The translations under genes and the position numbers were made by a program. A model generated the notes under the pieces. The model had not been told where the DNA came from. It did not search any database and worked only from the letters and a program-made list of their open reading frames with translations. Positions 49,626 through 58,940 of a stretch of 64,000 bases of DNA are shown here, one piece after another. Location: contig CP081102.1 of assembly GCA_025141835.1 (NCBI GenBank), forward strand, positions 2,604,001-2,668,000, in the 5' to 3' direction. The stretch's first letter is position 1. Every line of letters begins with the position of its first letter. The DNA comes from Rhodobacteraceae bacterium M385. GTDB taxonomy: Bacteria > Pseudomonadota > Alphaproteobacteria > Rhodobacterales > Rhodobacteraceae.

Positions 49626-50630
49626 ATGGGACGTATTACACTGCAAAAAGTGCAAAAGAAGTTCGGTGATGTGGAAGTCATCCCGCCGCTGGATTTGGAA
49701 ATTAACGACGGTGAGTTCGTTGTCTTCGTTGGCCCCTCGGGGTGCGGTAAATCCACCCTCCTGCGTCTGATCGCAGGGTTGGAGGATGTATCGGGCGGGC
49801 AGATCAACATCGATGGCGAAGACGCCACGATGGTGCCCCCTGCAAAACGTAGCCTGGCGATGGTGTTCCAATCCTATGCGCTCTACCCGCATATGTCGGT
49901 GCGCAAGAACATCGCGTTTCCGATGCGGATGGCAAAGATGGATCAGGCGGAACAAGACCGCCGGATCTCCTCCGCTGCTGCCGCGCTGAACCTGACCGAT
50001 TACCTTGATCGTCGTCCGGGCCAGCTTTCGGGTGGTCAACGCCAGCGGGTTGCCATTGGCCGGGCCATTGTGCGCGAGCCTTCGGCCTTCCTGTTCGACG
50101 AGCCGCTGTCCAACCTGGACGCCGCGCTTCGTGTGGGGATGCGGATGGAGATTTCGGAGCTGCACAAAAAGCTCGATACGACAATGATCTACGTGACCCA
50201 CGACCAGGTTGAAGCCATGACCATGGCCGACAAGATCGTGGTTCTGCGTGCCGGTCATATCGAGCAGGTCGGCTCTCCGCTCGACCTGTACCGCTCGCCA
50301 CGCAACACCTTCGTTGCGGGCTTTATCGGATCGCCAAAGATGAACCTGATCGAGGGTGCCGCCGCCGCAGAACACGGCGTTCACACCATCGGCATTCGCC
50401 CCGAACACATCGACGTGTCGATGACCGAAGGCAAATGGCAGGGCACCGTTGGTGTGGCAGAGCACCTTGGATCGGACACCTTCATCCACATCCACGGGAT
50501 CGAGGGTTGCGACCCCATGACCGTGCGTGCCGATGGCGAGATGTCCGTCAAGCACGGTGACACCGTTTACCTGACGCCGCAGGACAAGCACCTGCACCGT
50601 TTTGGCGCAGATGGGTTGCGGATTGCATGA
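49626..50630 (+). CDS. smoK: Sorbitol/mannitol ABC transporter, ATP-binding protein
   Basis: The 334-residue ATPase has Walker A GPSGCGKST, the signature LSGGQRQRVAIGRAIV and Walker B FLFDEPLSNLD. A C-terminal TOBE-like domain (IGIRPEHIDV) is typical of the MalK/UgpC group. It ends overlapping the next gene by 4 bases. Confidence 0.94.
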   Translation: MGRITLQKVQKKFGDVEVIPPLDLEINDGEFVVFVGPSGCGKSTLLRLIAGLEDVSGGQINIDGEDATMVPPAKRSLAMVFQSYALYPHMSVRKNIAFPMRMAKMDQAEQDRRISSAAAALNLTDYLDRRPGQLSGGQRQRVAIGRAIVREPSAFLFDEPLSNLDAALRVGMRMEISELHKKLDTTMIYVTHDQVEAMTMADKIVVLRAGHIEQVGSPLDLYRSPRNTFVAGFIGSPKMNLIEGAAAAEHGVHTIGIRPEHIDVSMTEGKWQGTVGVAEHLGSDTFIHIHGIEGCDPMTVRADGEMSVKHGDTVYLTPQDKHLHRFGADGLRIA

Positions 50631-51400
50631 AACGGCTTGATGGCAAATCCGCCCTGATTACCGGGGCAGCCCGGGGCATTGGACGCGGATTTGCCGAGGC
50701 CTACCTGCGCGAAGGCGCGCAGGTGGCCGTTGCCGATATAGACGCGGAAGCAGCGGAGCAAACCGCCGAAGAACTCGGGCAAAATGCCTATGCCGTGCAG
50801 ATAGATGTGACGGATCAAACCAGCATCGACGCGGCGATAGCGATGGTCGTTCAAAGCGTTGGAAAGCTGGACATTCTGGTGAACAACGCCGCTTTGTTCG
50901 ATGCCGCTGAGACCGTCGACATCACGCGCGAAAGCTTTGAGAAACTCTACGCCGTGAACGTCGCGGGCACGCTGTTCACAATGCAGGCCGCAGCGAAACA
51001 GATGATCGCACAGGGCCACGGCGGCAAGATTATCAACATGGCGTCACAAGCGGGCCGACGCGGAGAGCCTTTGGTGCTGGTTTACTGCTCTACCAAGGCG
51101 GCGGTGATCTCGATGACGCAATCGGCGGGGCTGAACCTGATCGGCCACGGGATCAACGTGAACGCCATCGCGCCGGGCGTCGTGGACGGGGCCCATTGGG
51201 ACCATGTAGACGCGACTTTCGCGCGGCTTGAAGGCAAGGCGCCGGGACAAAAGAAGGCCGAAGTGGCCGCAGGCGTCCCCGCAGGGCGCTTTGCCACGCC
51301 AGAAGATTTGACAGGGATGGCCGTATTCCTCGCCTCCCCCGAGGCCGACTACATTGTAGCGCAATGCTATAACGTCGATGGCGGCCAATGGATGAGCTGA
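50627..51400 (+). CDS. smoS: Sorbitol dehydrogenase (short-chain dehydrogenase)
   Basis: The 257-residue SDR has the Rossmann motif ITGAARGIGRGFAEAY, NNAALFD, and the catalytic Ser-Tyr-Lys MASQAGRRGEPLVLVYCSTKAAV. Its location behind smoK matches the operon in Rhodobacter sphaeroides, where the enzyme oxidizes sorbitol to fructose with NAD+. Confidence 0.9.
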   Translation: MKRLDGKSALITGAARGIGRGFAEAYLREGAQVAVADIDAEAAEQTAEELGQNAYAVQIDVTDQTSIDAAIAMVVQSVGKLDILVNNAALFDAAETVDITRESFEKLYAVNVAGTLFTMQAAAKQMIAQGHGGKIINMASQAGRRGEPLVLVYCSTKAAVISMTQSAGLNLIGHGINVNAIAPGVVDGAHWDHVDATFARLEGKAPGQKKAEVAAGVPAGRFATPEDLTGMAVFLASPEADYIVAQCYNVDGGQWMS

Positions 51401-51444
51401 TGAAAGATATGCGAATGGGAAAGACACTCATGGGAGATGAACTG

Positions 51445-52932
51445 ATGGCTGCAACCGCTCCAGCGCAAAAGCTTTGTAATGCGACGCTTCAGACGCTTCC
51501 CGATGCCGTGCGCGTGCCGCGCTACGACCGCGCGGGCCTGAGCCCCGGCATCGTGCATATCGGCCTTGGCAACTTTCACCGCGGCCATCAGGCGTGGTAT
51601 CTGCACCGCCTGTTTGACGAAGGTCTGAACCACGATTGGGCGATCATTGGCGCCGGCGTGCGTGCCGGTGATGCCGCCATGCGCGACCGGCTTCTGGCGC
51701 AAGATTGCCTGACAACGCTGATCGAGTTGGACCCCTCGGGACATTCGGCCGAGGTCATAGGTTCGATGATCGGTTTCGTCCCGGTCGAAGAAAGCAACGG
51801 CGCGTTGGTTGCGCAGATGGCCGATCCTTCGATCCGTATTGTGGCCCTGACCGTGACCGAAGGCGGCTATTACGTGGCCCCCGCCGATGGCTCATTTGAC
51901 GTGGACCATCCCGATATTCAGCACGACGCGATCAATCCCGGTACGCCGAGAACGGCTTTCGGCGCAATGGTTGCCGCGCTGCGCCTGCGCCGCGACGCGG
52001 GCCATGGCCCGTTCACCTGCCAAAGCTGTGACAACCTGCAAGGCAACGGCGACGCGCTGCGTCAAACCGTGTTGGGGCTGGCCAAGATGTCCGACCCGGC
52101 CCTGGCCGAATGGATTGCGGCCAATGTGACCTTCCCCAACTCCATGGTTGATTGCATCGTGCCCGCCACTGGCCCCAATGAGTTGAAACTTGCCAAGCAG
52201 TTCGGCATCGACGATGCGGCGCCCGTCACCCATGAAAACTTCCGCCAATGGGTGATCGAGGACAAGTTCTGCGCAGGCCGCCCCGATTGGGACAGAGCCG
52301 GCGCGACCTTCACCGATGAGGTCCACGCATTTGAGGCGATGAAAATCCGCCTGCTGAACGCCGGCCACCAAGTGATCGCCAACCCCGGAGAGGTGTTGGG
52401 CGTTGAAACAATCGCAGGCTGCATGGCCGACATTTCCATCAACGCGCTGTTTCGCAAGCTAGAGATGGAAGAGATTGCCCCCCATGTCACCCCAGTGCCC
52501 GGCATGACGCCCGAGGCCTACGTTGATCTGGTCGCTTATCGCTTCTCCAACCCCGAGATCGTGGACACCACCCGCCGCGTGGCGTTTGACGGGTCGTCCC
52601 GGCACTCGGGCTTCTTGCACCCGATCATCCGCGATGGCTTGGCCAAGGGCACCTCGATCGAGGGTCTCGCCTTGGTAGAGGCGATCTGGGCGCGTATGTG
52701 TGCAGGCACCCGCGAAGATGGCAGCGTGATCGCGCCCAACGACCCGTTCTGGGACGATCTGACCGCCTACGCCACTGCGGCGAAATCTCGTCCCGCCGCG
52801 TGGCTGGAGCAAGAGCACTTGTACGGCGATCTTGCCGATAGCGCGGTATTTTCTGCCGCCTTCACGAAATGGCTGACGCTGATCTGGGCGGAAGGTGTGC
52901 GGGCGGCAATTAGCCAATACGCGGCGATCTAG
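51445..52932 (+). CDS. mtlK: Mannitol 2-dehydrogenase
   Basis: The ~495-residue long-chain polyol dehydrogenase has GIVHIGLGNFHRGHQAWYLH (NAD-binding start), VDCIVPATGPNE, and the catalytic region KIRLLNAGHQVIANPGEV (K-x5-N-x2-H). It oxidizes mannitol to fructose. The ATG at 51445 has GGAG 8 bases upstream. No fructokinase gene follows, unlike the Rhodobacter operon with mtlZ. Confidence 0.92.
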   Translation: MAATAPAQKLCNATLQTLPDAVRVPRYDRAGLSPGIVHIGLGNFHRGHQAWYLHRLFDEGLNHDWAIIGAGVRAGDAAMRDRLLAQDCLTTLIELDPSGHSAEVIGSMIGFVPVEESNGALVAQMADPSIRIVALTVTEGGYYVAPADGSFDVDHPDIQHDAINPGTPRTAFGAMVAALRLRRDAGHGPFTCQSCDNLQGNGDALRQTVLGLAKMSDPALAEWIAANVTFPNSMVDCIVPATGPNELKLAKQFGIDDAAPVTHENFRQWVIEDKFCAGRPDWDRAGATFTDEVHAFEAMKIRLLNAGHQVIANPGEVLGVETIAGCMADISINALFRKLEMEEIAPHVTPVPGMTPEAYVDLVAYRFSNPEIVDTTRRVAFDGSSRHSGFLHPIIRDGLAKGTSIEGLALVEAIWARMCAGTREDGSVIAPNDPFWDDLTAYATAAKSRPAAWLEQEHLYGDLADSAVFSAAFTKWLTLIWAEGVRAAISQYAAI

Positions 52933-53100
52933 GGCATCTCTGCGGTTTTTGGTGGCAATGATCCGGCCAGTGCCTTGAACAGGTGCTGGCCGATTTGCGT
53001 TTTGGGGGTGCCCGGCTTTGGGGATGCTCGGCGCTCTGGCATCGGGGGCGCTAATGGGCCAATGTCGCGCCAACATGCCGCCCAAACAGGAGAAATCCCC

Positions 53101-53793
53101 TTGGCCTTTGTCTTCACTCCGCTACCCGCCCCCACCGTTCCCGTCGCCGGAACGACCGAGCTTTTTCCCGTGCGGCGCATCTTTTGCGTCGGGCGCAACT
53201 ATGCCGAGCACGCTCGAGAGATGGGCCATGATGACCGTGAGCCGCCGTTTTTCTTCGCCAAACCCGCCGACGCTGTGGTTGGGGACTGGGCAACGATCCC
53301 CTACCCTCCGGTGACTGAGAACCTGCATTTTGAGGCCGAACTGGTCGTCGCAATCGGCACCGAAGGCGCGAATATCACCGAGGCCGCCGCGTTGGATCAT
53401 GTCTTCGGCTACGCCTGCGGCAACGACCTGACCCGTCGCGATATCCAAGCGCAGGCCAAAAAGGCCGGACGCCCTTGGTCGATGGCGAAGGGGTTCGATA
53501 ATTCTGCCGTTGTGGGCCCCATTCACCGGGTTGCGGATGTGGGACACCTCGATTCCGGCGCTATCCAACTGACGCGAAACGGCGAATTGCAGCAAACCGG
53601 TGATCTGGCTGAAATGATCTGGTCTACGCCCGAAGTTATCGCCTACCTTTCTGGCCTTGTGACCCTGATGCCCGGCGACCTGATTATGACAGGCACACCT
53701 GCGGGTGTCGGTGCGCTTGTGCCCGGCGACACGGCGGTTGTGTCGATTGCTGGATTGCCTGACCTGACAATCACCATCGGTGAACGCGCCTAG
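53101..53793 (+). CDS. Fumarylacetoacetate hydrolase family protein (fumarylpyruvate hydrolase-like)
   Basis: The ~230-residue protein from TTG 53101 has AGGAG upstream and no suitable ATG. Motifs: IFCVGRNYAEHAREMGHD, PFFFAKPADAVV, and the metal ligands LHFEAELVVAIG (E-x-E) and GYACGNDLTRRDIQ (Asp). These are close to NagK/fumarylpyruvate hydrolases. It stands alone after mtlK, so its metabolic partner is elsewhere. Confidence 0.88.
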   Translation: MAFVFTPLPAPTVPVAGTTELFPVRRIFCVGRNYAEHAREMGHDDREPPFFFAKPADAVVGDWATIPYPPVTENLHFEAELVVAIGTEGANITEAAALDHVFGYACGNDLTRRDIQAQAKKAGRPWSMAKGFDNSAVVGPIHRVADVGHLDSGAIQLTRNGELQQTGDLAEMIWSTPEVIAYLSGLVTLMPGDLIMTGTPAGVGALVPGDTAVVSIAGLPDLTITIGERA

Positions 53794-53813
53794 GTAGCCC
53801 TGCCAGACAAAGG

Positions 53814-54464
53814 TTAAAGGTGGCTTAACAAGTCGTCGGGCGCTTTGTAGGAGCCCGGCTTCATGAAGCTCACAATCTCCTCCACATGGGCTGGCAGGGG
53901 AAGGTTGAGAAACGCGGACAATTCTTGCAAGAAAACAAGGGGGTAAGCCGCGGCCTTCTCATAGGACACCATCAAGCAAGGGGCGCCTATTTCTTCCACG
54001 AGCGCGGTGTTTCGGATCTGGGCGCGCAGGCGTGTGGCGATGAAACTGCCCGCCCCCGCTGCGGTTTTTGTCCTACGCAGCGCCATAGGCACAGGATCGC
54101 GGTAAACGCACACCAAATGCGGAGCGCGGATGTCTCCGATAATCTGTTGCAAATAGCGCCCTGCGTTGGGAAATTTCCAACCCCAAACACCAAGGGCTGC
54201 ATTGCGCGCCGCGATGACCGCGCGGGCGTGATCGACGAATTTCTCAAGCGGTTTGTTCTGCCGATCAAAATTAAATTCCGGATCCTCCAGATTGCGGCCA
54301 AGGTCCGGCCCCATCGGCACCCCTAGGCCCAAGATGGCCCCGGCGACCATGGATGTGCCGCCCCGCGCCGTGCCGAAACACACAACGGTCCGTGGCCTAT
54401 CATTCGGCGCATCGCCAAGGAAAATAGGAAGCGATGTCAGGTGCTTGGAATATGGCTTCGACAT
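53814..54464 (-). CDS. Sulfotransferase-like P-loop protein
   Basis: The ~216-residue protein has a phosphate-binding loop, VVCFGTARGGTSMVAGAILGLG, like the 5'-PAPS loop, and later VCVYRDPVPMALRR, resembling the 3'-phosphate site. The acceptor is unknown. The ATG at 54464 follows AAGGGG. It is part of the minus-strand cluster with the CapA and YcaQ-like genes. Confidence 0.65.
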   Translation of the reverse strand: MSKPYSKHLTSLPIFLGDAPNDRPRTVVCFGTARGGTSMVAGAILGLGVPMGPDLGRNLEDPEFNFDRQNKPLEKFVDHARAVIAARNAALGVWGWKFPNAGRYLQQIIGDIRAPHLVCVYRDPVPMALRRTKTAAGAGSFIATRLRAQIRNTALVEEIGAPCLMVSYEKAAAYPLVFLQELSAFLNLPLPAHVEEIVSFMKPGSYKAPDDLLSHL

Positions 54465-54515
54465 CGTCGCCCCTTGAACCCGTGGCAAACAATGGCCACG
54501 CGCCCACCTTATCAT

Positions 54516-55724
54516 TCAAGGGGTAAGGCAAAAGTTAACAGACAGCATTCCAGCGCCAAGGATGCGCTGCGCGTGGGCGACACTCGTGGCACCTTGGGCA
54601 ATCTGCGCGGCTGGGAAAACGGCGACGCCGCGATCCGTCGTCCGCTCTACCCGTGTGGGCAGATATCGGGGATCAGTGGCCAGAAGCCGCCCCTGCGGGT
54701 CGCGCGTCAGATCGAGGTAAAGGATCGCCCCGGTGCGTTGCTCCAACCGCCATTGGGTTGAGATGAGGTTCCCAAGGGAATATGCAACCGGCACGCGCCG
54801 CCCGTCAGCCGCCAAAAGCTGCTCTAACGGTTGAAGGACGTGGGGATGGCTGCCAACGATCGCTATCGCCCCGGCGTCCGCTGCCGCCTGCGCCAAACGT
54901 CGTTGTCGCGCCGTGGGACGGACCGAGTACTCAGTTCCCCAATGGGGGAGGAGGATCACGCCGTCAATTGTAGGTTGCGCAGTCAGACTGTGGATAAGAT
55001 TGGGGATGGAAGGGTTGTTTCCGTAACATCCCAGCACTTGTGACCGGGGATTTGGCAGGCCATTTGTTGAAAAAGTGCAAGCGAGAAACGCTATGTTCTG
55101 GCCGCCGACCTGTTGGATATTGTGCCACGCCGCAGTGGTTCCGGTGGAGTGGCTACCCGTCGTGCCAAGCCCCGCTTGCCTCAGCGCTGAAAGCGTGAGA
55201 TCCGCGCCGAGGGGGCCGCGATCCATCGCGTGATTGTTGGCCGTCTGCACCACGTCAACACCGGCGTCCCGTAGGACAGCCGCGATGGAGGGATGGTAGT
55301 TAAACCTAGGATATCCCGCGTAAATTCGTCCATCAAACAGAGTACCGGGGTCTTGCCAAACCCGGTTTGCCGCCGAGATGTTACGCGCAGTCGGTCCCTC
55401 CAGATTGACCACCGTGACGGAGGTCCGAGAAAGGGCCGGGATGATCGGTTCAAACGCGGGCGCAAAGCCTTCGGCGCGGGTGCTGGCCTCGGACTGGATC
55501 AGGGAATGCAGCAGCACATCGCCTGCGAATGCCAGATCGGGCCGCCCGCAGGAGTTGGCTGCCCCCCCACCTGTCGGGGTGCAGGAAACAGCGAAAGCGC
55601 CGAAAAGTGTGGCGCAGGCCGCTACACGAACTTTGGCCGTGAGTTGTCTGATTTTTAACGAAAATAGCATCGCGCGCCCTGTGGATAACCCTTGCAGGGG
55701 ACTATGCGCAGCGGTTTCTGTCAA
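54516..55724 (-). CDS. CapA-family (poly-gamma-glutamate-synthesis-type) protein
   Basis: The 402-residue protein (384 if started at the ATG at 55670) has LAFAGDVLLHSLIQ, TVVNLEGPTA, VVQTANNHAMDRG, GVILLPHWGTEYS and VGSHPHVLQPLE, the metal-binding pattern of the PGA_cap phosphoesterase-like fold. A hydrophobic start with AFAVSC suggests a lipoprotein. Despite the name, no other polyglutamate genes are nearby, so the role in the envelope is unclear. Confidence 0.83.
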   Translation of the reverse strand: MTETAAHSPLQGLSTGRAMLFSLKIRQLTAKVRVAACATLFGAFAVSCTPTGGGAANSCGRPDLAFAGDVLLHSLIQSEASTRAEGFAPAFEPIIPALSRTSVTVVNLEGPTARNISAANRVWQDPGTLFDGRIYAGYPRFNYHPSIAAVLRDAGVDVVQTANNHAMDRGPLGADLTLSALRQAGLGTTGSHSTGTTAAWHNIQQVGGQNIAFLACTFSTNGLPNPRSQVLGCYGNNPSIPNLIHSLTAQPTIDGVILLPHWGTEYSVRPTARQRRLAQAAADAGAIAIVGSHPHVLQPLEQLLAADGRRVPVAYSLGNLISTQWRLEQRTGAILYLDLTRDPQGRLLATDPRYLPTRVERTTDRGVAVFPAAQIAQGATSVAHAQRILGAGMLSVNFCLTP

Positions 55725-55727
55725 TGT

Positions 55728-56933
55728 TTAGGCGACCGGGCCCCTCAGCCAGCCCTCATCATAGCGCACCTCTCCACTGGTGGCGAAGCGGGCGGCGCGG
55801 GTGATCTCGGCCCGTAGGCGGGCCACCCGCCCTGCCCCCATTTGGACGCCATTTTCGGCCCAGAATGCACGGACAGACAGAACCCCTCCCTCTCGCGCCA
55901 TGTCGATACGCCCGATCAGCCGCGTGCCTTCCATGACCGGAAAAACATAGTAGCCGTAGCGGCGCTTGGGGGCCGGCACGAATATCTCAATCCGGTAATG
56001 GAACCCGAACAATCGCTCTGCCCGCTTCCTGTCGCGCAAAGCCGGGTCGAAAGGGGAAAGCACCCGAACGCGGGGCGATGGCGCGGGCAATTCATCTAAG
56101 GTTTCCAAGTCCTTGGGCCACATCACAGAGCGGCGCACCTGGCCGTTGTTCAAGGTGATATCCACCGCCACAACCCGCCCTTTCGCCAAGGCTTGCGCCA
56201 CCCATGTCTTCGCATCACCCGGGCGGATCAGGTCAAAGAACGCGGCCAATTCGCCGCTGGTGGCAAAGCCCAAACGGTCCAAAGCCGCGACGCAGGCCCG
56301 GTCGATGATCTCTGCATCGGGCACTTGCACCGCCAGAACATCGGCTGGAATAACACGCTCACTCAGATCGTAGAACTTGCGAAAACCCACGCGTTTCGTG
56401 ACCGCCAGCTCGCCTGAGCGCCAAAGATATTCCAACGCAACCTTGGAGGGCTTCCAATCCCACCAACCGGTTGATTTCTCGACCCTTTCATCCTCCATAT
56501 CCGCAGAACAGCAGACCCCATTATCGGCCACTTGCCGCAGGACTTTGTCGATCTCAGGGTGGAAGCCCTCGCCGTGCCAATCCTTCCATTTGGCGTGCAG
56601 GCGCGCACGGTCACGCTCAAATCGCATCCGCCACAAGGGGTAGAATTCCATCGGGATGATCGAGGCGTCGTGGGTCCAATGTTCAAACGTCGCCCGGGAG
56701 CGATCATTGATCCAACGGAGCCCCTCGGGTTGGTAAGTTTGCCTGCGAGACCAAAGGATTAGGTCGTGGGCCCGAGCAAATGTGTTGACGCTATCGACCT
56801 GCACGAAGCCCAGGCCGTGGACCAGTTGCGCCAGCGCCGCGCCCTTGGCCGAGCCAGAGGGTGGCTCCATCAACCCGTGGCGCGCCAGAAATAACCGGCG
56901 CGCCTGATCGTTGGTGAGCACGGGCGTTGTCAT
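55728..56933 (-). CDS. YcaQ/AlkZ-like winged-helix DNA glycosylase
   Basis: The 401-residue HTH_42 family protein has LGFVQVDSVNTFARAHDLILWSR, in which Q-V-D matches the catalytic Q-x-D of the YcaQ branch. It also has STGWWDWKPSKVALEYLWRSGEL and an ending LRAEITRAARFA. It removes interstrand cross-links and bulky N-alkyl adducts. It follows the acyl-CoA synthetase gene by 9 bp. Confidence 0.85.
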   Translation of the reverse strand: MTTPVLTNDQARRLFLARHGLMEPPSGSAKGAALAQLVHGLGFVQVDSVNTFARAHDLILWSRRQTYQPEGLRWINDRSRATFEHWTHDASIIPMEFYPLWRMRFERDRARLHAKWKDWHGEGFHPEIDKVLRQVADNGVCCSADMEDERVEKSTGWWDWKPSKVALEYLWRSGELAVTKRVGFRKFYDLSERVIPADVLAVQVPDAEIIDRACVAALDRLGFATSGELAAFFDLIRPGDAKTWVAQALAKGRVVAVDITLNNGQVRRSVMWPKDLETLDELPAPSPRVRVLSPFDPALRDRKRAERLFGFHYRIEIFVPAPKRRYGYYVFPVMEGTRLIGRIDMAREGGVLSVRAFWAENGVQMGAGRVARLRAEITRAARFATSGEVRYDEGWLRGPVA

Positions 56934-56942
56934 GAACGGGCG

Positions 56943-58832
56943 CTATGCACTTTCAAGCCATTCCCAAGGCCGGGTGAACTCGCCCAAGACCTTACGAACC
57001 CCTTCAGCGTCGGCGCCGTTCGCCTCAAGATAGGCGACCAAGCCGCGCTTCTTGTCTTCGCGAACCTCGACCACACGCGCGGCATGGCCCGCTTCTTCCA
57101 GTGCCGCGTTGTAGATGCGCGTGATCGCCATTTTCCGCAGGTCCGGTTTGAACACTTTCCCAACGGCAGTCTTTGGCAATTCGTCTAGCACTTCCAGATA
57201 CTTAGGGAACGCGGCGCGTTCATGGATGCGGTCTTTTGCGTAGGCAAGAAGCTCGTCTTCAGTAATCGTCGCCCCGTCAACGAGCTCCACATATACGCAG
57301 GGTAATTCGCCCGCGAAGGAATCGGGTTGGCCGATGGCACCGGCGAAGGCGACAGCCTCGTGCCCGGCAAGAGCCTCTTCAATCTCGGCGGGGTCGATGT
57401 TGTGGCCGCCGCGAATAATCAGGTCTTTCGCGCGGCCCGTGATCCAAAGGTAGCCATCCTCATCAAAGCGGCCCAGATCACCGGTGCGAAGGTAGATATC
57501 GTTATAGAACAGATCCTTGTTCTTGTCGGCCTCGGTATAGGTCGCGCCGGGAATGACGCCGGGGTTGGAGATGCAGATTTCGCCAATGGTATCGGTTGCG
57601 GCCTCTACCGGCCCATCGGGGGAATCGTTGAGGATTTTCACGTCCGTGTGCGGGAAGGTAACGCCGATGGAGCCGATTTTCTTCTCTCCTTCCACGGGGT
57701 TACACGACACAAGGCAAGTCGCCTCGGTCAGGCCGTAGCCTTCGATCAGCGTCACACCTGTGGCTTTCTCGAACCGGTGGAACAGCTCGACCGGCAAGGG
57801 GGCCGAACCGGAAAAGGCGGTTTTCACCGACGAGATATCGGCATCCACCGGACGCTGCATCATGGCAGAAATCGCGGTGGGCACGGTGATGATGAAGGTC
57901 ACTTTCCAGCGTTCTACCAGCTTCCAGAAGTTATCAAAAACCCCCTCGCCCCGGTAGCCTTGCGGCGTGGGGAACACCACATGAGCGCCCGAGGCGACCA
58001 TGGCCATCAGGATCACGTGGCAGGCGAAAACGTGGAACATCGGCAAAGGGCAAATGACCGTGTCTTCTTCGGAAAACAGCAGCGTATGGCCGATCCAGCC
58101 GTTGTAGATCATGCCGGAATATTTGTGCTGTGCGACCTTGGGCATCCCCGTGGTGCCACCGGTGTGAAAGTAGCACCCAATGCGGTCTTCGCGCACGTCC
58201 TCAAAATCCAAGGTCTTGTTTTGCTTGGCACATTCGGCGGTGAAATCCATCACTCTAGCGCTGTGTTGCGGCGGGTTCTTGGGGCGCAGGAACGGCACGA
58301 TGAACTTCTTGATGCCTGTTAGGTAGCGCAGAAGATCGACCTCAAGCACTGTCTTGACACCGGGCGCCATGGCGAGCGCTTCGTTCACCTTCTGGGCCAC
58401 GTCAGTCTTGGGAAACGGCTTCAGCGTCACCACAACTTTTGCGTTGGTTTCCCGTAGGATCGAGGCGATTTGCTCGGCTTCCAATAGCGGGTTGATCGGC
58501 GCGGCAATACCCGCAACAGCCCCCCCGAGAAGCGTCACGGCAGTCTCGTTACAATTGGGTAGCAGATAGGCGACCGTATCGGTGGGGCCAACACCCAGAG
58601 AGCGGAACAGGTTCGCGGCCTGAGTGACCTGCCCGTGGAATTGGTTCCATGTCAGGGTTTCGGCCGGGTCCGTGGGCCCGGAAAACAGCTGGAACGTGAT
58701 CGCGTTCAGATCACCGTGCGCGTTTTTTGTATTGGTCAAAAACTCATACATCGTGACCGCAGGCTGGCATTCTGGCCAAGGCTGCTCTGCTTCTATGGTT
58801 TTGACGTCTTCGAGCGATGCAAAACGTGCCAT
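56943..58832 (-). CDS. Acyl-CoA synthetase (AMP-forming)
   Basis: The ~629-residue ANL-superfamily enzyme has the AMP motif FHTGGTTGMPKVAQH, LIEGYGLTEATCLVS, the hinge region YLRTGDLGRFDEDGYLWITGRAKDLIIRGGHNIDPAEIEE and the C-terminal Lys in LPKTAVGKVFKPDLR. The fatty or aromatic acid used is not clear. The ATG at 58832 has GGGAGGGAG upstream and is preferred to a longer frame. Confidence 0.92.
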   Translation of the reverse strand: MARFASLEDVKTIEAEQPWPECQPAVTMYEFLTNTKNAHGDLNAITFQLFSGPTDPAETLTWNQFHGQVTQAANLFRSLGVGPTDTVAYLLPNCNETAVTLLGGAVAGIAAPINPLLEAEQIASILRETNAKVVVTLKPFPKTDVAQKVNEALAMAPGVKTVLEVDLLRYLTGIKKFIVPFLRPKNPPQHSARVMDFTAECAKQNKTLDFEDVREDRIGCYFHTGGTTGMPKVAQHKYSGMIYNGWIGHTLLFSEEDTVICPLPMFHVFACHVILMAMVASGAHVVFPTPQGYRGEGVFDNFWKLVERWKVTFIITVPTAISAMMQRPVDADISSVKTAFSGSAPLPVELFHRFEKATGVTLIEGYGLTEATCLVSCNPVEGEKKIGSIGVTFPHTDVKILNDSPDGPVEAATDTIGEICISNPGVIPGATYTEADKNKDLFYNDIYLRTGDLGRFDEDGYLWITGRAKDLIIRGGHNIDPAEIEEALAGHEAVAFAGAIGQPDSFAGELPCVYVELVDGATITEDELLAYAKDRIHERAAFPKYLEVLDELPKTAVGKVFKPDLRKMAITRIYNAALEEAGHAARVVEVREDKKRGLVAYLEANGADAEGVRKVLGEFTRPWEWLESA

Positions 58833-58940
58833 GGCTCCCTCCCAATCTTTAGTTACGGGCACCTTATTTGTCGGCGCCTCTCCCACAGGTAGCATCGGCG
58901 AAAGCCGAGGCTCACGCAACAATAACGCAACGTAGACGTG

